A DNA stretch of 20,027 nt, from positions 1 through 20,027 of the forward strand of contig QZWS01000166.1 in the NCBI GenBank assembly GCA_004114245.1. The letters run 5' to 3'. The DNA is from Zoopage sp. CT-All (Eukaryota; Zoopagomycota; Zoopagomycetes; Zoopagales; Zoopagaceae). The notes beneath the pieces are model-generated. The model was given only the letters and a program-made list of their open reading frames with translations, ran no database searches and was not told the origin of the DNA. Positions within the stretch are counted from its first letter, which is position 1. The number at the start of each line of letters is the position of its first letter. Shown piece after piece: positions 1-11,360 of the stretch. Both the position numbers and the translations under genes were made by a program.

Positions 1-155
1 TGTCCCGGCATGATTGTTACCCGTCCCAGCTTGCTGCTGGTTCCCGCTCTTGGCCGCGGGTGATTCCTTTGCCATTTCTCGAAAAGTTCTGTTCTGCGCC
101 TGGCTCTTTGCCCCACGCTCTTCCTAAACTCAAGCATTAGAACTGTTGCTGCGCT

Positions 156-243
156 GATTGACCAATGCTAGTCACGCCTAGCCTCGCCGGTGTCAGCACC
201 TTGCATGGATTGACCAATACTAGTCACGCCTAGTCTCGCCGGT
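156..243. repeat. Two 36-bp direct repeats
   Basis: Copies lie at 156-191 and 208-243, 52 bp apart start to start. Both begin GATTGACCAAT and end CTCGCCGGT. They differ at only two positions (G/A and C/T, both transitions). No function can be assigned. Confidence 0.85.
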
Positions 244-496
244 ATCCCTTGGCCTCTCTCATCCGCGAGGGGGGTAGTGCAAGGACCAAAGTAGTTAGTA
301 GTTCTTTCTTGGGTTTTAGGAAGTGTGGGAAGGAGGGCTTGAGGGGGAGATGATGTCACGGCCATACCCCTAGTAGGACAGTCTTGTCTTTTCTTGTGCA
401 ATCAACACCAGTTACACCCGCCTTCCTTCGCACTCCGCTCCGCTCCGCCTGCCCCCGGGCCTCCCGGCCTGGTGGGCGTGACAGTTGGGAGGCGGT

Positions 497-604
497 CCAT
501 TCCATTAGCTAGCGGAATGGCCACTAATTGAGCGGCCATTCCGCTGAGGCGGGCGGCCAAGCTAACGGAATGCTAACGGAATGCTAGCGGAATGGGAACG
601 GAAT
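497..604. repeat. GGAAT/ATTCC palindromic and 11-bp phased repeat
   Basis: The left half is palindromic. CCATTCC at 497-503 pairs with GGAATGG at 514-520. The 12-mer AGCGGAATGGCC at 511-522 is an exact reverse complement of 534-545, with an 11-nt loop. The right half is four head-to-tail 11-bp units at 561-604: GCTAACGGAAT twice, then GCTAGCGGAAT and GGGAACGGAAT. The GGAAT core therefore recurs every 11 bp, about one DNA turn. Confidence 0.85.
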
Positions 605-1019
605 GACTTTGCGCAAACACCCTATTATGATACTCAGAATACTTTAGAATATTCTATAATAATGCTTAAGTTACTTATATATTAGATAGCTGACAAATAC
701 ACATTGCATTCCACAGTACTATTCTCCCACTCTACTGCTGAAGAGCTACTCTTGTAAGAGGTTAGGAACTCTAGTAGACTGCTAGCTAGTATATTTTCAC
801 TTTATCCATTGTATTATATTATGCATATTATTCCTACATCTACTACCACATAACAGATATTATGTACACTGTATTGGCTAATATGTCTATAGACTCAATG
901 TTTATTCCTGAGGGATTCACAGTCAACCAGCAATAGCCTAGATCCCAGAAAGTTCAAGTTGATGGGAAGTGACTGCGCAAAAACATCAATATTTTCTCGC
1001 CACCTCTCGCATCCAAAAC

Positions 1020-1988
1020 ATGTTCCATGTGCTCCGTAAATGCTGCTTTCCCATCCGCGCAAGAGATGCACACTTAAGACAGCACTGTAAAAAGATGTAT
1101 AGTTCAAGCACCATATGGACAGATAGCTATATGGAACCTCGCATGGATTCTAGCGGAAGAGACAACATCGAACTCGCGTTCCAGAGCTCTGCTAGCAGGT
1201 TTGGCCGCATAGAGGAAAGCGGATTAAGAATCCAGATCATTGACAAAAATTCCTTCTCAGACGCGATGGGCATCAAAGAGGCAACAGACCTGCCTCCATC
1301 GTCGGTCACTGATCTCTATCTTGGCGACATCGGTCCCGATCAGATCTTCAGTTTCAATCCAAACAATTATCCAAAGATGAGCAACGCAGCATGCTCGTTC
1401 CTCATCAAGATGCGTACCGTAGCTATAAACAATGCACAGCACACAGCAGTTTCCCAAGAAACACTGTACATCGACAACATGGCATCCGATCTCATGAGAT
1501 CCATCAAATTCGACGACGGCAGAGAGCTTACCATGTCACCCGGCATTCTTAGCCTCTTTGTACGGAATAGGGAGTTTCAGACAAGGACGGACAAAAAGGG
1601 AAAGCGAGAAACCAGCATTGTATGGGTTATGCAAGAGGGCAAGCATATCGGGTACAACAAATACCGGCTAGGCGACATCCACCTCGCAGCTTGCATGCTT
1701 GCGGCATACCAGACCAATGCCATACCAGAGGATGAAATATACCCTGAGCGAATGATGGGGATCAAAATCAAAGGCGATGAGTTCTATTTCTACTCGATGA
1801 GCATGACAGAGTCTTACTTGGAAGGTCTGTTTGAAGGTGAACTCAACGAAGATATTGAAGTGCTCAAATACCCTGGCAGCAAAGGTCTACGCATCTCTAT
1901 ACCTGAGGATAGAAAACAGATTCTCAATCATTTATGGAGCATGAGGTGCTATGCCGCAGGGCTGAAAAAGTTTGGGCGTTACAACTGA
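1020..1988 (+). CDS. PD-(D/E)XK nuclease-fold protein, fungal multicopy (effector-like) type
   Basis: Single-exon gene of 322 residues from the first ATG at 1020. The frame is open from 969, but only from a GTG; ATGs at 1095 and 1131 are other possible starts. The C-terminal 150 residues resemble a fungal restriction-endonuclease-fold family: an Asp (residue 191, in RTDKK), a strand with MQEGK (residues 204-208, the ExK pair), a helix with AACMLAAYQTN, then MMGIKIKGDEFYFY and a basic tail. In relatives the same place usually reads QEDK followed by an A..AFQ.NN helix. I infer the nuclease fold from this motif order. Whether the protein cuts nucleic acid or acts as a secreted or nuclear effector is unknown. 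I see no signal peptide and no clear N-terminal domain. It sits alone beside repeats, unlike the packed, intron-rich genes to the right, which fits an accessory gene. Confidence 0.68.
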   Translation: MFHVLRKCCFPIRARDAHLRQHCKKMYSSSTIWTDSYMEPRMDSSGRDNIELAFQSSASRFGRIEESGLRIQIIDKNSFSDAMGIKEATDLPPSSVTDLYLGDIGPDQIFSFNPNNYPKMSNAACSFLIKMRTVAINNAQHTAVSQETLYIDNMASDLMRSIKFDDGRELTMSPGILSLFVRNREFQTRTDKKGKRETSIVWVMQEGKHIGYNKYRLGDIHLAACMLAAYQTNAIPEDEIYPERMMGIKIKGDEFYFYSMSMTESYLEGLFEGELNEDIEVLKYPGSKGLRISIPEDRKQILNHLWSMRCYAAGLKKFGRYN

Positions 1989-3127
1989 ATTTCTCTCTTG
2001 TCGAGGTGGGTTGCGGGCACTGGTAGGCTAGACATATGAAATGCGCAATTGATAGCTAAACCAGCAGGTGTTAATAGTGCAGGAAGACCGACTTTCTAAA
2101 CGTCCACAACAGGGATGCTACTAGAAGGGTTTTGTGTGCAACGCGTTTGACCGACAAGGAGGCACTGGCGTCAAAGCAGCATGCCCCCGCGCTACCCGCC
2201 GACCATTTGTTTCTCACTCTGCTTCCGGACGAACAGGGAATCGCGCTCAAGGCACCGCCGGTATCATCCTCAAAAGTATATTTTTTTGCTATTCTGATTG
2301 GCTATGTTTGTGTTGAAATAGTATCGCTCTTACTCTACACTTTCTGCAGACTTCGCTAAACCCTGGCAACACAGGATAGCGACTGGTATCTTTGTAATTG
2401 AGGCAGGCGCCTATTTTAAGCTCGCACTCTGCCAATATGAAAGTTTGGATCATGAATTTCCAGCAGGCATACTCATAGGTAGGACGAGGGCAGCAAGTGC
2501 ATGGAGAGATGTGCAGCAATGTTCATTGCTGACAAATGAAGCATGTGAGATAAATTCGGCCCTCAATATCATTCAGCCTCACAGCATAGCATCTTATGCT
2601 CCATAGATGATTGAGGATCTTATTCCTCTCCTTAGGCACATAGATATTAAGGTCTTTATTGCTAGGGTACTTGAACATTTAGATGTATTTGTTGGGAGCT
2701 CCTACTATCAGATTTTTCAGGTAGGAAGTATTCAAATCTTCCTCTGCCCCTATCTTTATTCTACAATCACCCTTATTATATCTCACTATAACTGATCTCA
2801 ATACTATGATAAATAAGTTAGGATTAGGATTTTATTTTTAGAATAGAAGCAACTATAAATAGTACTGCAATAATCACTACTGGAGTAGTCCCGGTTTTAG
2901 ATTAGCCAGTAGAAAAGAATGGCCACCCTTCTCACCAAGGTTGACCCATCTAAATTAACACCAGTGTGCCCCGCCAATACATCCTGCCTCCCCCTGCCCT
3001 AGTCTGCCTCCAGCCTTGTCCAAGTCCTACCCTAGCCCAAAACGGATGGCCCGGCGCGTTTTCAAACGGCGGGAGACACCTTTGCGTCAATATATATCCA
3101 AAATTTTATTAAATTTGACATTAACAA
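1989..3127. other. Intergenic stretch, no gene recognised
   Basis: About 1.1 kb between the nuclease-fold gene and the tRNA. The open frames here are short, mostly start at GTG or TTG, and show no family signature. From about 2,600 to 2,900 the sequence is AT-rich with runs of low complexity. It may hold decayed sequence, but I cannot identify its origin. Confidence 0.55.
3091..3097 (+). promoter_or_regulatory. TATA-like element upstream of tRNA-Gly
   Basis: TATATAT lies 37 bp upstream of the tRNA 5' end. Upstream TATA elements assist Pol III at tRNA genes in some fungi, such as fission yeast. The assignment rests on position only. Confidence 0.35.
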
Positions 3128-3198
3128 GCGTACGTGGTTTAGTGGTATAATTACCGCCTGCCACGCGGTAGACCTGGGTTCGATTCCCAGCGTACGCA
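3128..3198 (+). tRNA. tRNA-Gly (anticodon GCC)
   Basis: A 71-nt cloverleaf without an intron. The acceptor arms GCGTACG and CGTACGC pair perfectly, with discriminator A at 3198. The D-arm region reads GGTTTAGTGGTATAATTA, close to other eukaryotic tRNA-Gly. The anticodon stem is ACCGC/GCGGT around the loop CTGCCAC, giving anticodon GCC. The T arm is CTGGG-TTCGATT-CCCAG. The A box (TGGTTTAGTGG, 3135-3145) and B box (GGTTCGATTCC, 3177-3187) are intact. A TTTT run at 3199-3202 can serve as Pol III terminator. Confidence 0.97.
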
Positions 3199-3755
3199 TT
3201 TTGAAACATTGTCTAATCTTGCTCAAAATGGATATACGCAACCACATTCTTTTCGATAGAGTGAAGTGAAAAGAATCAGTATATAAAATTCATGATTTGC
3301 TACTAGTATTATTTTGTGTGTTATGTTATGATGGTGAATTATGACATCTGAGTATGCTTGGACAAGCACTTTTCCTTACCGGATTAGCACAATACCACCT
3401 TACATGTCCCTGATCCTTCCTAATCTCTTGTCTTGCACTGTTATGTGGACAAACAGCAGGAAATAGTGTATTTCTTGAAAAATTGTTGAGGAGCTTCCTT
3501 CATCAGGGGAGAGCCATGTGGCTCGTCTGATCCATGTGGCCTATACGACACAACTGTTTAAGCATAGTGGCGGATATATATTGACTTCTTCTATTGTTCC
3601 AATCACATTCATGGTAAATTCAGTGTTTTTAATTTAGCAATTGGCAAAAGTCTTGCCAATTTCCCATCTGCGTACTTTTTTTTTCCACCACAGCATCCGT
3701 TTGCGGCTAGCACGGCTACAATAACGCATACGACATACAACTTCATATAACTACA
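3199..3755. other. AT-rich intergenic stretch, promoter side of secreted-protein gene
   Basis: No gene is seen. The stretch contains a T-run near 3,677-3,685 about 70 bp before the next start codon, and a short repeated CCATGTGGC near 3,513-3,540. These are weak signals; the part nearest 3,755 presumably carries the promoter of the small secreted-protein gene. Confidence 0.45.
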
Positions 3756-4091
3756 ATGAAGATCAACTCTCTCCTTCTCTTCACTGCCGCCATTGTTGCT
3801 GTTTCTGCAACCATGCTCACCTCTGTTTCAGCATCTAACAGTGGAGAGAATATGCGCATGCTTCACCAGCTTGAAGCAGCAGCCCTGAAAGATATCCAAG
3901 CGGCATACCCGAAGCTTCGTTACGAAAAAGCAAAATGGGCAGCCATTGGCAAAGTAATGTTGGCTGACGAGTCATCTCTTGAAAACAGTAACATTAATGA
4001 TATTAAACGTTGGGCGCTCCATAGCATGTCTCGTGATCATATACAACATATCAAGAAAACCAACATCGAGCATATGTGGCACCATTCGTAG
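3756..4091 (+). CDS. Small secreted protein, function unknown
   Basis: Intronless gene of 111 residues starting at an ATG. Residues 1-26 look like a classical signal peptide: Lys at position 3, a hydrophobic core (LLLFTAAIVAVSA), and a likely cleavage after SVSA before SNSGEN. The mature part of about 85 residues has no cysteine. It is rich in Ala, Lys, His and Met, is predicted by eye to be largely helical, and ends in a His-rich tail (HMWHHS). I recognise no family. A short, secreted, cysteine-free protein in a gene-poor flank could be an effector-like or surface protein, but that is inference. An intact signal peptide and a clean frame support a real gene. Confidence 0.72.
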   Translation: MKINSLLLFTAAIVAVSATMLTSVSASNSGENMRMLHQLEAAALKDIQAAYPKLRYEKAKWAAIGKVMLADESSLENSNINDIKRWALHSMSRDHIQHIKKTNIEHMWHHS

Positions 4092-4526
4092 TGAATGTGT
4101 CATTGGCCTTCTCGAGTTTCTATCATAACACCAAGAGCATCGTGACGTCCATAGAAATAGCGGAGATCAGGTTGTGCTATGCCGAGTGGACCTACCATTG
4201 ACCAATATAAAAGCATACCATAGTTATGCTACTGCGCTCTTGCATATCTAAACAAAAGAGTGTCGTGCTGTGCAGGAACGGCAAAATGTCCCGAGACTGC
4301 CGCTGTTGGATTCAACAAGGTCACCTATCACCGCTGAACCCGACTGCAGCACCTCAACTCCCTCCGCCCGCACCTACCTAAATCATTACATTCAAGTACT
4401 CGGAGGACGGCGTAGTCTGCAGTAGTGGGTTGGTTGACGGGATGAAAGATGGCGACAATCGTGACGCTGATCAGGATTACAGTAGTCACAATCCATCAGC
4501 AACCACAGGCCAGCAATCTGCGCGGT
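4092..4526. other. Intergenic region and 5' flank of CHERP-like gene
   Basis: A 435-bp gap with promoter-like words: TGACGT at 4143-4148, CCAAT at 4202-4206 and TATAAAA at 4206-4212. The TATA lies about 315 bp before the start of the CHERP-like gene, so a long leader or a separate transcript is possible. A 31-codon ATG frame at 4286-4381 could be an upstream ORF in such a leader; it resembles no known protein. Confidence 0.4.
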
Positions 4527-6811
4527 ATGGCTGCGGTCGTTCCAACCACTCCGGGTAGCTTGCCGCTCCGCCCCATGCACGGGTCTAATATTTTTCATAG
4601 ACGGCATTCCTGTCGTCATTGAACAGGTTGCAGAGGCTACTGCAAAGCATGTACACCTTCCCGCAGAGGTCGGTCCGTCTCGGTCCATCCCGCCCACGCC
4701 TGACGCTATCATCCCGACTACATAGCTTCTGAAACGAGAAGATTCGAGCGGAAAGTTCCCGTTCTTGTTGGAATCAGATCCGTGGCATGCCATGTTCCTT
4801 GCGCGCGTTGCAGTCCATCAGCAACGCCTCACTTCCTCAACGGCACACATCGACCAGCAATCCTCTGCCGCTGTTGCTCATTCTCGCTCAGACTCCGGGG
4901 CATCAAAATCTAGCCGCCTCTCCTCGCTACTGCTCGTGTCCCTGCCCCCGAACGCCAAGTCGGCATTGATTAAACTTCAGACGGCTCTTCCCAATATATT
5001 GACGTCGGACATCGAGGACCTTTGCCAGATAATTTTAGGCTCTGTGAACACTGGCAAAGCAAGGCTCATCCAGGCGTTTACGCGATGGGTGCTTGTTCAT
5101 TTGCTGATGGAGAACAGCAATGGGTTTCTGGCTATGACGGACATTCTTGTGTCGATTGCATCGCTTGCCGAACAGGATGGTAGCGTAGGTGCAGAGGTGC
5201 CGCTGCGTGTGCTCTATCTTGTTAGCGATCTTCTGCATAACCTGTGGGTCGCCTGCACGGTGCTTGTTCTGTGTGTATAATAAATGACTAGGCATCGGAG
5301 AGAGTGGCACGATGCTCAAAACAATATGGTCGCGGGACTCGTTCGCATCCTTCAATCCGGCTACTGGCACCCTAAAGCTACTGAACCCGTGGATGAGGAA
5401 AAGTCGCAAGAAACCACGCGCGACAAAATATCTAAAGTATCAATTGCCTGTTTAGTTGCTTTTCTGATTGCGAATTAGGTGGTCAAGGTGTGGGAGGAGA
5501 GAGGCGTTTTTAAATCCGATCAAATGCGACATATGCTCGAGCTCACCGTCATGAAGCCGCTTCCAGATTATATGGGCCCAGGTCATTTTGAGCCGACAGA
5601 GGAGAGTGGAGGAAAGGTCCCCGCGAATGAAATGCCTGCACACTCACCCAAAGCTCCTCGATCAAAGATGACGCCATCCACCGTTGAATACCCACGCTCT
5701 GCTGATTGCGAAACGTATCCTTCCGATTCACCGTCTACTTCGCAACGTATACTGCCGCCTTGTGATCTCGAGCGCACTCACAATCCGCCTCTGCAGAGGC
5801 CTGGACCGGCCGGTCCACCTGAGTGGACAGCAACGCCGATCGACCTGCCAAATCGATACTCACATCCCGGCAACTACGAAAAAACCTTCCATCCTGCTCC
5901 ACCGCGTTTTCCACTGCCTGTTGCTCCTGCTCCGCCGCATTTCTCGCCTTCCGCTACTGGCAATCACACTAACCAGCACGCATCACAAGATCCATATGGT
6001 GCCGTGTCTCAGGGTCGCTATCCCGGGAAAAGACGATCTTCTCGTTCACCTCATCGCAGTGACTCTCCCGAGTTTCGCACAATGCATCGCTCAAATCGCA
6101 AGCGGACGATTTCAATTTCACCCCCACCACCACGTCGTCAGCCTTCACCTCGAATTCATTCACCGGCTCAATGGTGGCCCGAAGTCGTACATGACTATCG
6201 ATATGTTCCCGCCAGCCTGATCATTCCTGCCGTCGATGTAGTATACCCGCCTTATCTCACGTTTCTGATACCCATTGTAGGCCAAGTCTAGGTACCAAGC
6301 TGTTAGACCAGACCAAATCCGAACGCTGCCGCCTTTGCCACTGCCTTTGCCAGCTGATCTCGCTGACGCCATGGATGACTACTATGCTGGTCTACCGGAC
6401 ACATACCGCATAAAGAGAGCCAGGTACGATAGTGAGGTAAGAATGAACCAACTGGGATGGGAAGACGGATATTTGGACGATTGGTATGCTTTCAAGGGAC
6501 GCAACACATTCCCTTCCGCGCAGCATGAGCCGAGAAAAGATCGCAGCCGTTCTAGAGCAGATGACGATCAATACGCGCCTCAAGATATCAGAGTTAGCGA
6601 TCGACAGCAGCGTGAGCCTCTTCGCGACGACATTCAGGATCCATATGCAGCATTCCGACTGCGCGCATCAAGCGCTCGTAGCCGTGCCTCGGCCAATTCT
6701 ATGCATAGAGAGCAGCGTTTGGCCGAGGACACACGTCGATGCTTGCGCTGTGGTTTGCAGGGTCATATCGCCAAGTACTGCGACGACCATCGTGAGCGAA
6801 TAATCTCCTAG
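4527..6811 (+). CDS. CHERP: CHERP-like SURP/CID splicing-associated protein with CCHC zinc knuckle
   Basis: Six exons: 4527-4554, 4601-4668, 4726-5243, 5292-5436, 5479-6237 and 6281-6811, giving 682 residues; introns are 42-57 nt and phases agree. A SURP module spans about 10-66 (VIEQVAEATAKH, then GKFPFLLESDPWHAMF). A CID domain, which binds the RNA polymerase II tail, spans about 127-275 (LRVLYLVSDLLHN, then KISKVVKVWEERGVF). A Pro/Ser/Arg-rich linker follows. The C-terminal part has CHERP hallmarks: VPASLIIP, then RPDQIRTLPPLP, a GWEDGYLDDWYAFK segment and QDPYAAFR at 624-631. CHERP acts with the U2 snRNP in pre-mRNA splicing, so a nuclear splicing role is likely. Two oddities: the G-patch that precedes the DPYE.FR motif in animal CHERP is not visible, and a CX2CX4HX4C knuckle lies near the C-terminus (C660, C663, H668, C673). 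It is convergent with the MAPK gene, 97 bp apart. Confidence 0.85.
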
Positions 6812-6908
6812 GACTGTGCATAGCAAATGTAGCTTATTCAGTGTGCCAAGTCCAGGCAATCCATACCTACATTGAATCCCAGTGCGGTTCACTGCGTTAC
6901 CAGCCATT

Positions 6909-8487
<1,579 letters not shown>

Positions 8488-8610
8488 GGCAGATAAATGT
8501 GGGAGAGTTTGGATGGTCGATCAGTGCCCCAGAAATAGTTTGCAGGTAGGTAGGCAGGCATAGAACGCGAATAAGCGCATTTACATTGCAATAAAGACGA
8601 CAGAAAGCAT

Positions 8611-10081
8611 CAGCTGGACGAAGCTGAAAGGGTCAGCACTGCTCGGGATCGGGTGGAGCTACTTACTGTAGAAGTAGAGATTCTCCCAGAGCGGCTGATA
8701 GCTGCGCAAGATGCTCGCAGCCACAGAGAGCAGCGGCTTGCTTGCCAACGAATCGCACACCGCATCCAGCCTGGGTCTAATGGTAGAAAGCATTTGTCAG
8801 CCACTCACAGACGAAAAAGACCCGTACTTGGTATACTGCTCGTAGAACGGATTTCGGAACAAGTACCAGGCGAACTGGCGATTGCGGCGCGCCATTTCTT
8901 CCTCCTCCAGCGTTGTCAGCGGCGGGCTAACTTCCCTATTGGCACTCTTGGACGGTACGGTGCTTCGTCTGAACCAGTTAAATATCATCTGCAACCCGCT
9001 GGGGATAGGATCGTCACGGGACCTGGTATTCGCGGCGAGTTCGACCATAAGCGAGATCAGCCACGGTCGCCAGTCGCGTCGACCCAGACGCTTGATAAGC
9101 AAGACTTTTGCAGGCGTAAGTCTACGGCAAGCAGCTGACGTTGGACTAACCGTAGATGACCGGGCGAATAAGATGCAGAAATTCGGCGAATTGTCGCCAT
9201 CCATGCACCGATTTGACGAGATCCCAGGCTGGACGCATCTTTTCTGGAGTAAGCACGTGCGCTGACAGAAATTCCGTAACATCGTCGCGAAGACCGAACA
9301 AGCCACTGATACCGCTTTTCTGTGGCCGAGCTTGGGTGACCTGAGCAAGCTTTGGTATCGATCTTCCAGTGCGCTTTCCACGATAGGTGTACGGATCCTC
9401 TTGAGGCGCAGTGCGGTCATTCTCGGGAGAGGAGTCGTCGCGAAGAGGGTCGGTGTCGCGCAGCATAGCGGGGTCAACAGAGCGAACAGGATGAACGGGC
9501 TTGAGCATCGGCCGATTGTCAGCAAGTCTCAACAAGGCCAACCGTGCGATTGCCCTAATAGCTCGACATCAGTTGGCAGCCACCATGTGCAAGGGAAAGT
9601 ACTTGAACACCTCCATCCAGAGAACGGCGCGCCACCGACCACGGTCTTGGCCGCGCTTCAGCGCAATGATCTCAACAACCACCTCGGTGTACTGGATCAC
9701 AGTTAGAATTAACGAGATGTTGCGATATGTTGGCGATGAATTCCACCAATGCCGAGTGTAGCGGTTGAATGCGTCGTTGGCTGAGGCTGTTGCTGATCCC
9801 GGAGCGCTTGCTGCGGGATGCAACGATGTTTTCCGCGACTCGAGCGCACGCGTGAGAATGGAATCGTGGTACAGTCCAATGAGGTTCAGCGCCGCAAAGA
9901 CTAGCCGGGATCAGGAACGGGAGATGATCACATGTTGCAGCTCACCCGTCTCCGAGGCTAGCTCGGCATCCTGAAACCGCCCGGGCAGCAGGTAGGTTGC
10001 CGTTCTGAGCGTGCTTTCGATGCGGGTGATCTGCGAGGCGTTGTGCAGCAGAAAGTGCTCGTAGCGACGAAGCAGATGCAT
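8611..10081 (-). CDS. PEX16: Peroxin PEX16, peroxisomal membrane biogenesis protein
   Basis: Six exons: 10081-9946, 9900-9603, 9554-9151, 9104-8828, 8776-8667 and 8624-8611, giving 412 residues, normal for fungal PEX16. The N-terminus carries the family signature: [24 protein letters not shown] and ELASE, followed by [11 protein letters not shown]. The middle holds [19 protein letters not shown] and WMEVFK. The C-terminal half has [28 protein letters not shown] and the end [15 protein letters not shown]16 is a peroxisomal/ER membrane protein that helps deliver peroxisomal membrane proteins with PEX3 and PEX19; in some fungi it instead affects peroxisome proliferation. The last exon encodes only three residues plus the shared Thr codon. 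The gene lies 123 bp upstream of the MAPK start, on the same strand. Confidence 0.93.
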
Positions 10082-10188
10082 GGTGGTGTTGAGGAGAGAT
10101 AAACGGCGTACGCATCACACCTGCTGTCCCACTTACTGCCCGAGGGACTGCTGTCAATTTGATGATCTAAGTGACAAATGCAGCTGAA

Positions 10189-11216
<1,028 letters not shown>

Positions 11217-11360
11217 TACAACGCAGTAAGTGCTGCTTTCACATCTTCCCGCATTATACACTCAGCAATACAGACATACATAGATACTAGGCACCGCCCA
11301 GACACCGCCAGATAGGTATAAGCGCAGCTTTCATGGCTACTGCGATGGAGGATTGTGCCC

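Larger units (their letters stand above)
1..1019. other. Gene-free repeat-bearing left flank
   Basis: I see no convincing gene here. Open frames in this stretch are short and resemble no family I know. The first 610 bases are moderately GC-rich and hold the direct repeats and the GGAAT cluster listed separately. From about 610 to 890 the sequence turns strongly AT-rich. The segment could be the edge of a mobile element or subtelomeric sequence, but no transposase, reverse transcriptase or telomere repeat is visible. Confidence 0.6.

Noticed and set aside
2132-2359. Short open frames with a hydrophobic end on the plus strand
   Set aside because: They begin at GTG or TTG, overlap each other in two frames, and show no family signature or homologous layout; likely chance.
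2607-2795. 62-codon plus-strand frame rich in Ile, Leu and Tyr
   Set aside because: It lies in AT-rich low-complexity sequence; the composition explains the hydrophobic translation.
3062-3247. Minus-strand frame containing LGIEPRSTAWQAV
   Set aside because: It is the antisense translation of the tRNA-Gly gene, a well-known source of false proteins.
4197-4206. ATTGACCAAT shared with the 36-bp repeats at 157-166 and 209-218
   Set aside because: A 10-base match including a CCAAT box is too short to link the regions; only the longer repeat pair is supported.
4392-4793. 133-codon minus-strand frame
   Set aside because: It is antisense to the first exons of the CHERP-like gene, whose SURP domain explains this stretch.
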